A program made the translations under genes and the position numbers. The notes under the pieces were generated by a model. That model did not search any database, was not told where the DNA came from, and saw only the letters and a program-made list of their open reading frames with translations. A stretch of 64,000 bases of DNA, from contig NZ_BAABIA010000009.1 in NCBI RefSeq assembly GCF_039542385.1, forward strand, positions 186,001 through 250,000, written 5' to 3'. Below, in pieces: positions 55,115 to 63,897 of the stretch (positions are counted from its first letter, which is position 1; every line of letters starts with the position of its first letter). This stretch comes from Prosthecobacter algae. Lineage in GTDB: Bacteria; Verrucomicrobiota; Verrucomicrobiia; Verrucomicrobiales; Verrucomicrobiaceae.

Positions 55115-56167
55115 ATGCCCACCGACTCCGACATCCGCCAGGCGCTGGCCCAGGTACGTTACCCAGGCTTCAGCCGCGACATCATTTCCTTTGGCCTGGT
55201 CAAAGACATCACCATTGAGGGTGGCAAAGTCACCGTGGAGATTTCCGTCGCCACGCGCGATCCCAACATCCCGCGCCTCATCCACGAACAGGCGGTGGAC
55301 GTTTTGCAAAAGCTGCCCGGCGTGACTGAGGCCAAGCTGAATTTCGACATCAAGGAGCCGCCAAACCCCGTGGCAGGCTCAGCCGACCGGCTTCCGAAAT
55401 CCTCCATTCCTGGCGTGAAAAAAGTCATCGCCGTCGGCTCCGGCAAAGGCGGCGTGGGCAAAAGCACCGTTGCCTCCAATCTCGCCGTGGCCCTGGCCAA
55501 AACAGGTGCCCGCGTGGGCCTGTGTGATTGCGACCTCTACGGCCCCAGCATTGCCCACATGTTCGGCACCACCGAGCGCCCGTTTCAGAATGAGGAGCAG
55601 CAGATCGTCCCCATCGAGAAATACGGCATCCAGCTCATGAGCATGGGCTTCCTTTTGGAAGATGACGCCGCCGTGATCGTGCGTGGGCCCATCGCCACCA
55701 AGTACACCCAGCAGTTCCTCCGCCAGTGCGCCTGGGACAATCTGGACTACCTCATCATTGACCTGCCTCCGGGCACCGGCGACATCCAGCTCACCATTGT
55801 GCAGACCGTGGCTCTGGACGGGGCAGTCATCGTCACCACCCCGCAGGAAGTGGCCCTGATTGATGCTCGGAAAGCCGTCTCCATGTTCCAGAAAGTGAAC
55901 GTGCCCATCCTCGGCATCATCGAGAACATGAGCTACTTCCTCTGCCCCAGCGATGGCCAGATCTACCACATCTTTGGCAAAGGCGGCGGTGAGCACGAGG
56001 CGAAGCGCCTCAGCGTGCCGCTGCTGGGCCAGATCCCCATCGAGATGACCGTGCGTGAAGCTGGCGATGAAGGCCACCCCATCGCCCTCGAAGACGTCAC
56101 GGACTCTGCGGCTTCCGCAGCCTTCCTGGGCATCGCCACACAGATCCGCAGCGTCGTCCCGGCTTAA
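55115..56167 (+). CDS. Mrp/ApbC-type P-loop ATPase (Fe-S carrier family)
   Basis: A 350-residue protein of the Mrp/NBP35 group. The N-terminal MIP18/DUF59 module (about 5-80) precedes the deviant P-loop GKGGVGKST at 110-118. ApbC/Mrp proteins transfer Fe-S clusters and use a C-terminal CxxC. Here the region reads YFLCPSDGQIYHIFG: Cys277 is kept but the second Cys is Asp280, so the CxxC ligand pair is broken. ATPase motifs appear intact (DLPPGTGDIQLTIVQTVALD). The start at 55115 gives MPTDSDIRQALAQVRYPG, the family head. Confidence 0.9.
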   Translation: MPTDSDIRQALAQVRYPGFSRDIISFGLVKDITIEGGKVTVEISVATRDPNIPRLIHEQAVDVLQKLPGVTEAKLNFDIKEPPNPVAGSADRLPKSSIPGVKKVIAVGSGKGGVGKSTVASNLAVALAKTGARVGLCDCDLYGPSIAHMFGTTERPFQNEEQQIVPIEKYGIQLMSMGFLLEDDAAVIVRGPIATKYTQQFLRQCAWDNLDYLIIDLPPGTGDIQLTIVQTVALDGAVIVTTPQEVALIDARKAVSMFQKVNVPILGIIENMSYFLCPSDGQIYHIFGKGGGEHEAKRLSVPLLGQIPIEMTVREAGDEGHPIALEDVTDSAASAAFLGIATQIRSVVPA

Positions 56168-56314
56168 CCCGCTAGCCCAGATCGGGGGCTTGATCACAGG
56201 CTCCCGCACGCATTTACCACCGAGAAGAGGGCCCATTCGGCCCCCTACGTGCGCTATTGCCCCACGGACGGCTTGCACTTCGCCCCATCCGAGGCGAACG
56301 GAACGGTCCTACCT

Positions 56315-57610
56315 GTGAAACTGCACTACCACCTTATCGCCCAGATCATCAGCTCCCTGCGGGACGTCTTTGTGGACCGCCGCTACGCCGACAAGGTGGT
56401 GGAGTTCGCCTTCAAAAGGCACCCGAAATGGGGCAGCCGCGACCGCCGCCTCTTCGCGGAAGCCATTTACGAAATCGTCCGCCACTGGCGCTGGTACTGG
56501 CACCTCGCTGGCCTGCCAGATTCTGAGCATAACCACCCAGAACTCCTCACTCCGGAAAAGCTCTGGCACGTCTGGAGCGCCTACTGGATCATGGCGGAAA
56601 ACGAACTGCCGTTCTTTGATGAAGTGAATGGTGTCCGCCGGGCATCCATCATCGAGCGCTCCAAGCAAGAGGTCTCCCCTGCCCTGCGCCATTCCATTCC
56701 AGACTGGATGGAAGCCCGCCTCGGCCGTGAACTCGGAGCCTCCTGGCCCGCCATCCGCGAAACCCTGAACAAGCCTGCCGATGTCTATCTGCGGGTGAAC
56801 ACGCTGAAAACGGAACGCCGCAGCCTCAAAACACGTCTGTCCCAGGACGGTTTCACCACCGAAACGCTGAAGGAAATCCCCACCGCGCTGCATATGCGCC
56901 AGCGCTACAATGTCTTTGGCATGGCCGCCTTCAAAGAAGGCATGTTCGAGGTCCAAGATGCCTCTTCCCAATGCGTGGCCCCTTTCCTCCAGGTGGAGCC
57001 CGGCATGAAAGTCGTGGACGCCTGTGCTGGTGCCGGGGGCAAAACCCTGCATCTGGGAGCCCTCATGCAAAACAAGGGCAAAATCATCGCCCTGGACGTG
57101 CATGACTGGAAACTTACCGAACTGCGCCGCCGTGCCGCCCGTGCAGGTGTGGACGTGGCCGAAACCCGCGTCATCGAAGGTACCAAGACGCTGAAACGTC
57201 TGGCCGGTTATGCCGACCGCCTGCTGCTGGATGTTCCCTGCTCTGGCCTGGGCGTGCTGCGCCGGAATCCCGATGCCAAATGGAAACTCAGCAACGAGGA
57301 GATTGACCGCCTCATCATCGAACAGCAGGACATTTTGACCCGCTACAGCGCCCTGGTGAAACCCGGTGGAAAGATGGTCTATGCCACCTGCTCCATCCTT
57401 CCTGGGGAAAATGAGCTGCAGGTGCAAAAGTTCCTCGCCGCCCATGGCGACCAGTGGACGCTGGAGGAAGAACTGAAAATCAATCCCGCTGAAACGGGGC
57501 ACGACGGCTTTTACGCCGCTCGCCTGCTGCGTAAACCGGCTGCCCCCACCCCACCACCTGTCGTCGAAGCTCAGGAAGCTCCGGTTGAAGCCCCTGCACA
57601 GGAAGCTTGA
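56315..57610 (+). CDS. RsmB/NOL1-NOP2-Sun family cytosine-C5 RNA methyltransferase
   Basis: A 431-residue SAM-dependent enzyme. The SAM motif VVDACAGAGGKTLHLGALMQ, the catalytic motif LLDVPCSGLGVLRRNPDAKW (Pro-Cys-Ser) and the second cysteine motif ATCSILPGENELQVQKF (Thr-Cys-Ser) are all present. The N-terminal KLHYHLIAQIISSLRDVFVD is a NusB-like RNA-binding region. It methylates rRNA (m5C967 in RsmB) or tRNA, which cannot be told apart here. The GTG at 56315 was chosen, since a GTG 66 bp further up would add 22 residues without homology. ThuA-like gene downstream. Confidence 0.85.
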   Translation: MKLHYHLIAQIISSLRDVFVDRRYADKVVEFAFKRHPKWGSRDRRLFAEAIYEIVRHWRWYWHLAGLPDSEHNHPELLTPEKLWHVWSAYWIMAENELPFFDEVNGVRRASIIERSKQEVSPALRHSIPDWMEARLGRELGASWPAIRETLNKPADVYLRVNTLKTERRSLKTRLSQDGFTTETLKEIPTALHMRQRYNVFGMAAFKEGMFEVQDASSQCVAPFLQVEPGMKVVDACAGAGGKTLHLGALMQNKGKIIALDVHDWKLTELRRRAARAGVDVAETRVIEGTKTLKRLAGYADRLLLDVPCSGLGVLRRNPDAKWKLSNEEIDRLIIEQQDILTRYSALVKPGGKMVYATCSILPGENELQVQKFLAAHGDQWTLEEELKINPAETGHDGFYAARLLRKPAAPTPPPVVEAQEAPVEAPAQEA

Positions 57611-57667
57611 TCCTGGGTGCCTTTTTCTTCCAGAATCCGCCTTCTGCCGCGTTTAATCGTTCCCACC

Positions 57668-58474
57668 ATGAAAGCCCTCCTTCTCCCGCTTCTCGCGCTC
57701 GGCGTCGTCGCCGCGTTCACCCTGGCTGCCGATCCCGCCTCCTCGCCACCCCTGAAGGTGCTGATGGTCACCGGCGGCTGCTGCCACGACTACGAAAACC
57801 AGAAGATGATCCTCGCCGAGGGCCTCAGCGCCCGCGCGAATGTCGAATTCACCGTCGTCCATGAAGAAGGCCCCGAGGGCAAAAAGGACAAGATGCACAA
57901 GATCAGCATCTATGAAAAAGAAGACTGGGCCAAGGGTTACGACGTCGTCCTGCACAACGAATGCTTCGGCGGCGTGACCGATGTGGAATTCGTCAACCGC
58001 ATCGCCAAGGCCCATCACGACGGTGTGCCAGCCGTCATGCTGCATTGCTCCACCCACAGCTACCGCGCCGCCCAGACGGACGAGTGGCGCAAGTGCCTGG
58101 GCCAGACCTCCATGAGCCATGAGAAGAACCGTGATCTCCTGGTCAAAAACGTCGCCCCAGAGCATCCCGTGATGAAAGGATTCCCGAACGAGTGGCTCGA
58201 CAAAAAGGACGAACTCTACAAAAACGACAAGCTTTGGGAAAACTTCGTACCCTTGGCCAAAGCCTTTGGTGAAGACACCCAAAAAGACCACTTCCTCGTC
58301 TGGGTGAACAGCTACGGCAAATCCAAGGTCTTTGGCACCACCATGGGCCACAACAACGAAACCATGAGCGCCCCAGTCTTCCTCGACCTCGTTGCCCGTG
58401 GCCTGCTCTGGTCCTGCGGCAAGCTCAACGACGATGGCAAGCCTGTGGCTGGCTATGAGTCGAAGCAAAAGTAA
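57668..58474 (+). CDS. Exported ThuA domain protein
   Basis: A 268-residue exported protein with a signal peptide (LLLPLLALGVVAAFTLAADP). The ThuA (trehalose-utilisation, class I glutamine-amidotransferase-like) domain begins PLKVLMVTGGCCHDYENQKM, with HNECFGGVTDVEFVNR and AVMLHCSTHSYRAAQTDEWR. The fold lacks a demonstrated reaction; proteins of this kind in PVC bacteria are linked to glycoside catabolism. The start at 57668 gives the signal peptide. A strong terminator follows. Confidence 0.85.
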   Translation: MKALLLPLLALGVVAAFTLAADPASSPPLKVLMVTGGCCHDYENQKMILAEGLSARANVEFTVVHEEGPEGKKDKMHKISIYEKEDWAKGYDVVLHNECFGGVTDVEFVNRIAKAHHDGVPAVMLHCSTHSYRAAQTDEWRKCLGQTSMSHEKNRDLLVKNVAPEHPVMKGFPNEWLDKKDELYKNDKLWENFVPLAKAFGEDTQKDHFLVWVNSYGKSKVFGTTMGHNNETMSAPVFLDLVARGLLWSCGKLNDDGKPVAGYESKQK

Positions 58475-58500
58475 GCACTCCCCAAAGCCCTTCCCTTCCA

Positions 58501-58531
58501 ATCCCACGGGTTCACGTCCGTGGGATTTTTT
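58501..58531 (+). terminator. Intrinsic terminator after the ThuA gene
   Basis: ATCCCACGG (58501-58509) and CCGTGGGAT (58518-58526) form a 9-bp stem with an 8-nt loop, then a T-run (58526-58531) followed by G. It closes the ThuA transcript before the convergent 3D-domain gene. Confidence 0.85.
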
Positions 58532-58589
58532 GTGTCCGCAGCCTTGTGGAGCGGTGATGACCAAAAAGATCTTGCCCCCAATAGGCATA

Positions 58590-58626
58590 AAAAAACTGCG
58601 GCCAGACATCATATCTGACCGCAGTT
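58590..58626 (-). terminator. Intrinsic terminator after the 3D-domain gene
   Basis: On the minus strand AACTGCGGTCAGA, a 7-nt loop and TCTGGCCGCAGTT pair over 13 bases (one G-U), followed by TTTTTA. It lies 20 bp after the stop at 58646, and pairs with the ThuA terminator to isolate the convergent genes. Confidence 0.85.
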
Positions 58627-58645
58627 AATAAAATCACACTCTCAG

Positions 58646-59146
58646 TTAGGCTGGACGGGACACCAGACGGGAAACCATCTCGCGCACATGGGAAGCCTTC
58701 GACTGGCGTGGCTTCAGGATCGCCAGGCTCTTCGCATACGAACCCCACTTCAGGATACGGATGCTGACCTTGCGCACACCCCAGGAGCGCATCGAACTCG
58801 CGCTTGGCTTGTACAAATCAATCGTTCGGGTCCCTACAAGTGCAGAACCGTAGTCGTCCACAATGTAGAGGGCATTGTCGCCTTCGATCTGAAAGACCGT
58901 CCCCACGGGATACACAGACCAGTCTGCCGCAGCACTGCGCAGTTGACCATATTTCAGGCTCGTGCCAGCCGCCGTTCGGGCACCGTATTTGATGTGGTCC
59001 GCTTCACTGTGTGTGTAAGCGGTGGTGCGGATACCTGGGAGGATCTGCCCTGTTGTGCCTGCTGGCGTTGTGGCTGGAAGCTTGACTTCTCCCGCGAGGG
59101 ACTGTGCGCACATAGCTGTCAGGCAAAGAAGGATGGATCGTGTCAA
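58646..59146 (-). CDS. Secreted 3D (Asp-Asp-Asp) domain protein
   Basis: A 166-residue protein with a signal peptide (TRSILLCLTAMCAQSLAGEV). The 3D domain has RTTAYTHSEADHIKYGARTA, the AAADWSVYPVGTVFQIEGDN region and VDDYGSALVGTRTIDLYKPS with the conserved aspartates, followed by WGVRKVSIRILKWGS, as in YuiC/MltA-type proteins. It is probably a peptidoglycan-active, MltA-fold protein. The start is TTG at 59146, since no ATG precedes the signal peptide in frame. A terminator follows. Confidence 0.82.
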   Translation of the reverse strand: MTRSILLCLTAMCAQSLAGEVKLPATTPAGTTGQILPGIRTTAYTHSEADHIKYGARTAAGTSLKYGQLRSAAADWSVYPVGTVFQIEGDNALYIVDDYGSALVGTRTIDLYKPSASSMRSWGVRKVSIRILKWGSYAKSLAILKPRQSKASHVREMVSRLVSRPA

Positions 59147-59336
59147 ATCGTAGTTGGGTTGTTTAGTCGCGCTTTGTTGGGTTGGTTGTCCGCCAAAGGG
59201 ACCGCTACAGTGCCTTCCTTCACCCCTGTGTCAACCATGTAATTACCACACCAACCACACTTGATGTTCGGCAGTGAAGTTATTCACAACAGCAAAAAAA
59301 TAAACACACTCCTTGTTCGGCCCGCAACACCTTTGG
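59147..59336. other. Intergenic region upstream of the 3D-domain gene
   Basis: About 190 bp, AT-richer than neighbouring genes, between two minus-strand genes. It should carry the promoter of the 3D-domain gene, but I see no clear -35/-10 pair and no strong hairpin ending the lipoprotein gene. Confidence 0.5.
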
Positions 59337-59837
59337 TTAATCCTTGTGCACCCGATGCAGCTTCAGGCCAAAATTCCCCTTCTCACGCCACAGGGCATAA
59401 AAGCGCACATGCTCCCCTTCATAGCTCACAAAAGGCAGCCTCAGGAAGCCACGCTCAATCACCGCCCAATTCCAGCCACCACCACGCCGAAACACCGCCC
59501 CAGGCTCTTTCCCGAGCCTAACAAAATCTTTGTCATGAACACCAATGACGTAAAAAGTGAAGTTGTGCAAAGGGTTCCGCAACTGCCATAAGGGACCGCG
59601 CAACCCCTGCCCAGGTCGATACCATGACGGAGGCACCGGATCATCGGCATTGCCTAACCACCAGACAGGATTCCATTTCTGCGTCCCACCCAGGGGTGGC
59701 TGGGCCGCATGAAAAAAAGAGGCATCCGGACGGCGCTCCACAGACGAATAACTGGGGGACATGCAGCTCACCAGTATCATCACCGCCAAGCCTAACAAAA
59801 AGCGTAAATTGACAAGTGATGTAAAACAACCACTCAT
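59337..59837 (-). CDS. Putative lipoprotein of unknown function
   Basis: A 166-residue protein with a lipobox (LGLAVMILVSC, Cys25), then a Trp/Pro-rich domain: WNPVWWLGNADDPVPPSWYR, PLWQLRNPLHNFTFYVIGVH and FVSYEGEHVRFYALWREKGN. I do not recognise the family. It begins 2 bp after the stop of the M20 peptidase gene on the minus strand, so the two are likely one operon. Start: ATG at 59837. Confidence 0.7.
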   Translation of the reverse strand: MSGCFTSLVNLRFLLGLAVMILVSCMSPSYSSVERRPDASFFHAAQPPLGGTQKWNPVWWLGNADDPVPPSWYRPGQGLRGPLWQLRNPLHNFTFYVIGVHDKDFVRLGKEPGAVFRRGGGWNWAVIERGFLRLPFVSYEGEHVRFYALWREKGNFGLKLHRVHKD

Positions 59838-59839
59838 GG

Positions 59840-61003
59840 TTAGGCCTGCCAGCTTTTCAGAAACGTCTTAAAGAATGCCGCACCGGCCTCCAGATCGCCC
59901 GTGGCGATAAACTCATCCTTCGTGTGCGCTTGAACGATGCTGCCCGGCCCAATGGCCACCGCAGGAGTGCCCCCTGCCGCAAGGAAGGCTGCATCACAGA
60001 ACCAGGGTGCCCCGGTCACCTCCGCCCCACAGTCCACCAGACGCTGCACAAAGGGGTTCTGCTCATCGGTATCCAGTGGAAAAGTTTCGGGCAGAGGCTC
60101 CACGCGCGCTGTCGCATCATGATCCGCCACAAAGTCCATCAACAGCTTCAGGGCCCCGCCTGCACGCGAAAGTCCCGGGGTGGTGCGCATGTCCACCCGC
60201 AGCACGCAGTGGTCGGCCACGATGTTGGACCTTGTCCCTCCGCGAATCATCCCCAGGCTGATGGTGCTATGGCCCAGCCATCGGTCTTCGCCGCCTACAT
60301 CCTTCAACTGCTGGCGAAAGTCTGCATCCAGCGCCTGCACCAGAGAGGCCATCTTCACGATCGCGTTGACTCCCTGCTCCGGGATGGAGCCATGCACCGC
60401 CACCCCCGTGGTGTGGATGTCTGCCCACAGACAGCCCTTGTGCTTGTGCACGGTCTTCAGGCTCGTCGGTTCGCCAATGATGGCAAAGTCATATGGCCCG
60501 TGATGAAGGGCAAAATGTTGGGAGCCCAACTGCGCAGATTCCTCCGACATGAAGCCTGCAAAATGAATCTCCACCGGCAGATCCGGGATCTCTGCGCTCA
60601 TCTCATTCAGCGCCCACAGCATCGCCGCCATCGGGCCCTTGGTATCGCTCGCGCCGCGTCCCCACAGGCGGCCTTCACGTACCTCCCCGCCAAAGGGAGC
60701 CACCGTCATGCCCCCCACGCTCACCGTATCCGTGTGTGGGGCAAAAACGATGCGCGGCTTCGGTTTGCCATCCGTTGCTGGATTTGAGGGAAAACGCCCG
60801 ATCACATTGGGTCGTCCAGGTTCCACCTCCTCCAGCACTGCGGCAGCACCGCATTCCGTGAGAAACTCCGCCACATAGGCCGCGCAGGCTGTCTCCCCCG
60901 TCTGTTCCACCGGACAGCCTGGATCCCCATCTGGATTCACCGAGGGAATGCGGACCAGGGCCTGACACAGTTCAATCACGTTTGCAGGTCGTTCGGCTTT
61001 CAT
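59840..61003 (-). CDS. M20 family metallopeptidase (ArgE/DapE-like)
   Basis: A 387-residue zinc aminoacylase/peptidase. The metal-binding blocks are VFAPHTDTVSVGGM (His, Asp), LWGRGASDTKGPMAAMLWAL (Asp) and FAGFMSEESAQLGSQHFALH (catalytic Glu, then Glu ligand), with a later His in the C-terminal IVQAHTKDEFI segment. The dimerisation domain contains GVAVHGSIPEQGVNAIVKMA. This matches succinyl-diaminopimelate desuccinylase/acetylornithine deacetylase types; substrate cannot be decided. ATG at 61003, no clear Shine-Dalgarno. A lipoprotein gene follows with a 2-bp gap. Confidence 0.88.
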   Translation of the reverse strand: MKAERPANVIELCQALVRIPSVNPDGDPGCPVEQTGETACAAYVAEFLTECGAAAVLEEVEPGRPNVIGRFPSNPATDGKPKPRIVFAPHTDTVSVGGMTVAPFGGEVREGRLWGRGASDTKGPMAAMLWALNEMSAEIPDLPVEIHFAGFMSEESAQLGSQHFALHHGPYDFAIIGEPTSLKTVHKHKGCLWADIHTTGVAVHGSIPEQGVNAIVKMASLVQALDADFRQQLKDVGGEDRWLGHSTISLGMIRGGTRSNIVADHCVLRVDMRTTPGLSRAGGALKLLMDFVADHDATARVEPLPETFPLDTDEQNPFVQRLVDCGAEVTGAPWFCDAAFLAAGGTPAVAIGPGSIVQAHTKDEFIATGDLEAGAAFFKTFLKSWQA

Positions 61004-61036
61004 GAGAGTTTAGCAAGCCACAGACCCGCACCCGGA

Positions 61037-62875
61037 TCAAGCCTGCTTGCGCCACTGTTCCAGCAGCAGCACCAGACTCTCCGCCACCCTTTTTCCCGGA
61101 AGTCCGTCCAAAATGACGATTTTATCCCCTCCTTGCCGCTGCAAATACACGGCATTGTAATGATCACCATTCATGCGCATGCCCGCATTCGACACGCGGA
61201 ACCGCACGATCTCCTCCCGGTGAACACGCAGCGTCTTGCCGTAAGGACCCACTTTCCAGCCTGCTTTCAGCCCCTGATCATCCAGGTGCAGCGTGCGGGA
61301 TTTAAAAAGTCCGGTGAGCAACCACAGCAGCAGCAGCGAGGTGCTGCCAAACAAAAAGGGGACAATGAAGGGCAGATCCGACCGCGCCATGCCGACAGAC
61401 ATGCTCACCCAGATGAGCGTGAAAAAAACCAGCAGCGGGCGGGGTTTGGAAAATCGGCGTAACGGTAGATCAAAACTGACGGGCCTCTGGCTCTGGCTTT
61501 CGAAGGTGAATTCGATGTGCCTGCGGATCAGGTGCATTTGCAGTTCATCGGCATCCAGATTTTGCATCTGCCAGATTTTAAAGGCCGCGTCCTGGGCGGC
61601 TTCGGTTTCTTTCTGCGCTTGGGCGGCCTCTTGCGCCTCCGGGGACTCCCAGGCCAGCGGCTGGTGGGGGGCATACACCGGCATGTCGTAGCACCATTTT
61701 TGTTTCAGCCCGCCACCATGCAGCTCCAGCTCCCACACCCAGGAAAGAAAATCAAACTCCGCCGAACCGATACGCTGCTGATCTTCCGCTGGGAGGGATG
61801 CAGGAATGTCAAAAACGACCTTCAGACGGTGACCTCGGTCCTCCCGTATGGCCGCAGCCAGCGGCACCGATTGCACCGTGGTCCAGCGCTCCTCCCGGCG
61901 TGTGATGGTGCTGTTCTCAGAGTCCGTCTCCGTCCATTCTTTGAAGCAGCTCAGCCTCGCTTCCAGGTTTCCCTGCAGCCGACTTCCGGCCATGGGCAGG
62001 GCCACCTCGGCTTTCAGCGGTCCGCCCGTGACGACTGGCATCGGTCGCACATGCACCTGCGGCGCAGGCCGCCTATGCCGCCACCAGGCACGCAGAGTCA
62101 GCAGGCTGCACACGCCTAGAGGCAGCGCTGGCAGCAGGCCTAGCAAGCTCACGGGATTGGCCCGTGTCATATCACTGTCCACCATCAGGACATGGAGCAT
62201 CGGCCCCCAGACCAGCAGCATCCAGCCTGTGACCGCCGTCCACACCCACGGCATCGGGCGGTTCTTCGGCTGGATCCAGTCGCCCGCCCACTCGGGCTTC
62301 CATCGCCAGGGTTCGTCCGGATACCGGCTCTGGATGGCATGCACTTTCCCACGCAGCAATCGGCCCTTCAGCCCAGCCCAGAAAAAGCTCGCCCCGACAA
62401 GAGGAAACAGCAGCGGGAAAAGACTGGTGAACAGCAGCAGTGTCCAGCGGGCCTCCCGGAACAGCACCGACTCCTCAGGCCGAACCACACTCACATAGCA
62501 GCGGAAAGCTCCGCCATTGTTTCGCGCCTCCATCAACACATTCGAGATCCGCTCCTGGTAGTCGCCAAAGTTGTCCGCACCCAGGCTCAGGGAAACCTTG
62601 TCCCCTTTGTATTGGCGGTTCAGGTAAGTGTAGCGGTAGGTGGCCTGCGCCTCATTCATCAGCGTGTCACGGCTGGAGCCCGAACTGCGTCGCTCCATGT
62701 GATCCCGCAAAGTGCTGCTCTCCAGAACGCAAGGCACCTCCACCCAGGCCCGGGCCTGATACCAGTCCCACAACATGCCCCAATAAAAGATCCCCACCCC
62801 CAGCCCGCCCAGAATGAATGGCAGACCAAAAAGCAACAGGAAGGAACTGCTGGCGGGCTTGGAACGTGAGGCCAT
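61037..62875 (-). CDS. DUF3592 membrane protein
   Basis: A 612-residue membrane protein. The N-terminal helix (FLLLFGLPFILGGLGVGIFY) and the following EVPCVLESSTLRDHMERRSS, with YRYTYLNRQYKGDKVSLSLG, are characteristic of DUF3592 proteins. Further hydrophobic segments are LLLFTSLFPLLFPLVGASFF, WVWTAVTGWMLLVWGPMLHV and a C-terminal pair around FFTLIWVSMSVGMA. The function is unknown. The ATG at 62875 is preferred because the helix begins shortly after it. It lies upstream of the M20 gene by 33 bp. Confidence 0.82.
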   Translation of the reverse strand: MASRSKPASSSFLLLFGLPFILGGLGVGIFYWGMLWDWYQARAWVEVPCVLESSTLRDHMERRSSGSSRDTLMNEAQATYRYTYLNRQYKGDKVSLSLGADNFGDYQERISNVLMEARNNGGAFRCYVSVVRPEESVLFREARWTLLLFTSLFPLLFPLVGASFFWAGLKGRLLRGKVHAIQSRYPDEPWRWKPEWAGDWIQPKNRPMPWVWTAVTGWMLLVWGPMLHVLMVDSDMTRANPVSLLGLLPALPLGVCSLLTLRAWWRHRRPAPQVHVRPMPVVTGGPLKAEVALPMAGSRLQGNLEARLSCFKEWTETDSENSTITRREERWTTVQSVPLAAAIREDRGHRLKVVFDIPASLPAEDQQRIGSAEFDFLSWVWELELHGGGLKQKWCYDMPVYAPHQPLAWESPEAQEAAQAQKETEAAQDAAFKIWQMQNLDADELQMHLIRRHIEFTFESQSQRPVSFDLPLRRFSKPRPLLVFFTLIWVSMSVGMARSDLPFIVPFLFGSTSLLLLWLLTGLFKSRTLHLDDQGLKAGWKVGPYGKTLRVHREEIVRFRVSNAGMRMNGDHYNAVYLQRQGGDKIVILDGLPGKRVAESLVLLLEQWRKQA

Positions 62876-63107
62876 GGGAGAACGGGGATGAAGGTGGACA
62901 GACTGTTCCACCTGTTGAAGCGACGATGTTATCTAGGAGTTCAGATGGATGGCGATTGCAATTTTTGTCTATTCCTACACTCCACGCAGGCAGCAAGCCT
63001 CCTTAACCAGCGGCTTCATTCTCGCAACAGCCTGCCTGCGGCGATGATGGCCTCGACGAACCCCAAACTGTGGTTTACACCCTGGTCACACCTCTTCACC
63101 TCTACGC
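62876..63107. other. Divergent intergenic region
   Basis: About 230 bp between the divergent DUF3592 and TIGR02206 genes. I see no gene, no strong hairpin and no convincing promoter; it presumably carries both promoters. Confidence 0.45.
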
Positions 63108-63809
63108 ATGCCCACCTCTGATTTTCATGCTTTTGGCCCCAGTCATCTGGCTGTTTTGGGCATCTGTCTCGGGTTGCTGCTGCTGCTGACAGGGCTGCGT
63201 CGTTTAAAGCCGGAAGTGGCCGTGTGGGCAGAGCGGGCACTCGCCCTGGTACTGCTGACTCACTGGCCGCTTGTGGCCCTGAATCACTGGCTGCAGGGCA
63301 CGTCGGAGTGGGGCAACAGCCTGCCCCTGCATTTGTGCGATGTAGCGGGCATCAGCGGTGGCATCGCCCTGCTGACGCGCAACCGGCTCGCTGCGGAAAT
63401 TGTCTATTTCTTCGGTCTGGCCGGGACATTGCAGGGGCTCATCACGCCCAATCTGGATCAGGACTACCCAGCCTTCCGCTTCTATGCTTTTTTCGTTCTG
63501 CACGGGGGCGTGGTGGTGGCGGCACTGCATGTGGTGACCTCCTTGGGCTGCCCACCACGGGAGGGCAGCGTGCCCCGCATGGTCGGGCTGACGCTGCTCT
63601 ACGCACTGGTGGTGGGGCTGGTAAACACCGTCACCAAGGCCAACTTTGCCTTCCTCTGTGAAAAGCCTGCCCAGGCCAGCCTGATGAATGTGCTGGGCCC
63701 CTGGCCCTGGTACATCGGCAGCCTCGTGCTGCTCTGCGCCGTGTTTTACAGCGTGCTCTATGCGCCTTTTTTTGTGGCCCGGAAGCTGAGGGCACAAAAA
63801 ACCGCGTGA
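63108..63809 (+). CDS. TIGR02206-family membrane protein
   Basis: A 233-residue polytopic protein (six or so helices) of the YwaF/TIGR02206 family. The N-terminal FHAFGPSHLAVLGICLGLLL, the SLPLHLCDVAGISGGIALLT segment, PNLDQDYPAFRFYAFFVLHG and NTVTKANFAFLCEKPAQASL are the conserved blocks. Function is unknown. The start is the ATG at 63108. It is divergent from DUF3592. Confidence 0.85.
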   Translation: MPTSDFHAFGPSHLAVLGICLGLLLLLTGLRRLKPEVAVWAERALALVLLTHWPLVALNHWLQGTSEWGNSLPLHLCDVAGISGGIALLTRNRLAAEIVYFFGLAGTLQGLITPNLDQDYPAFRFYAFFVLHGGVVVAALHVVTSLGCPPREGSVPRMVGLTLLYALVVGLVNTVTKANFAFLCEKPAQASLMNVLGPWPWYIGSLVLLCAVFYSVLYAPFFVARKLRAQKTA

Positions 63810-63897
63810 CCCAGGGGGTGACATTGCCTGTTGCCTCCCTCCCGGCTGCATGGTAGCAACCACGCCCAATTCCAACCCCTTATTTGAACTCAGGCGA

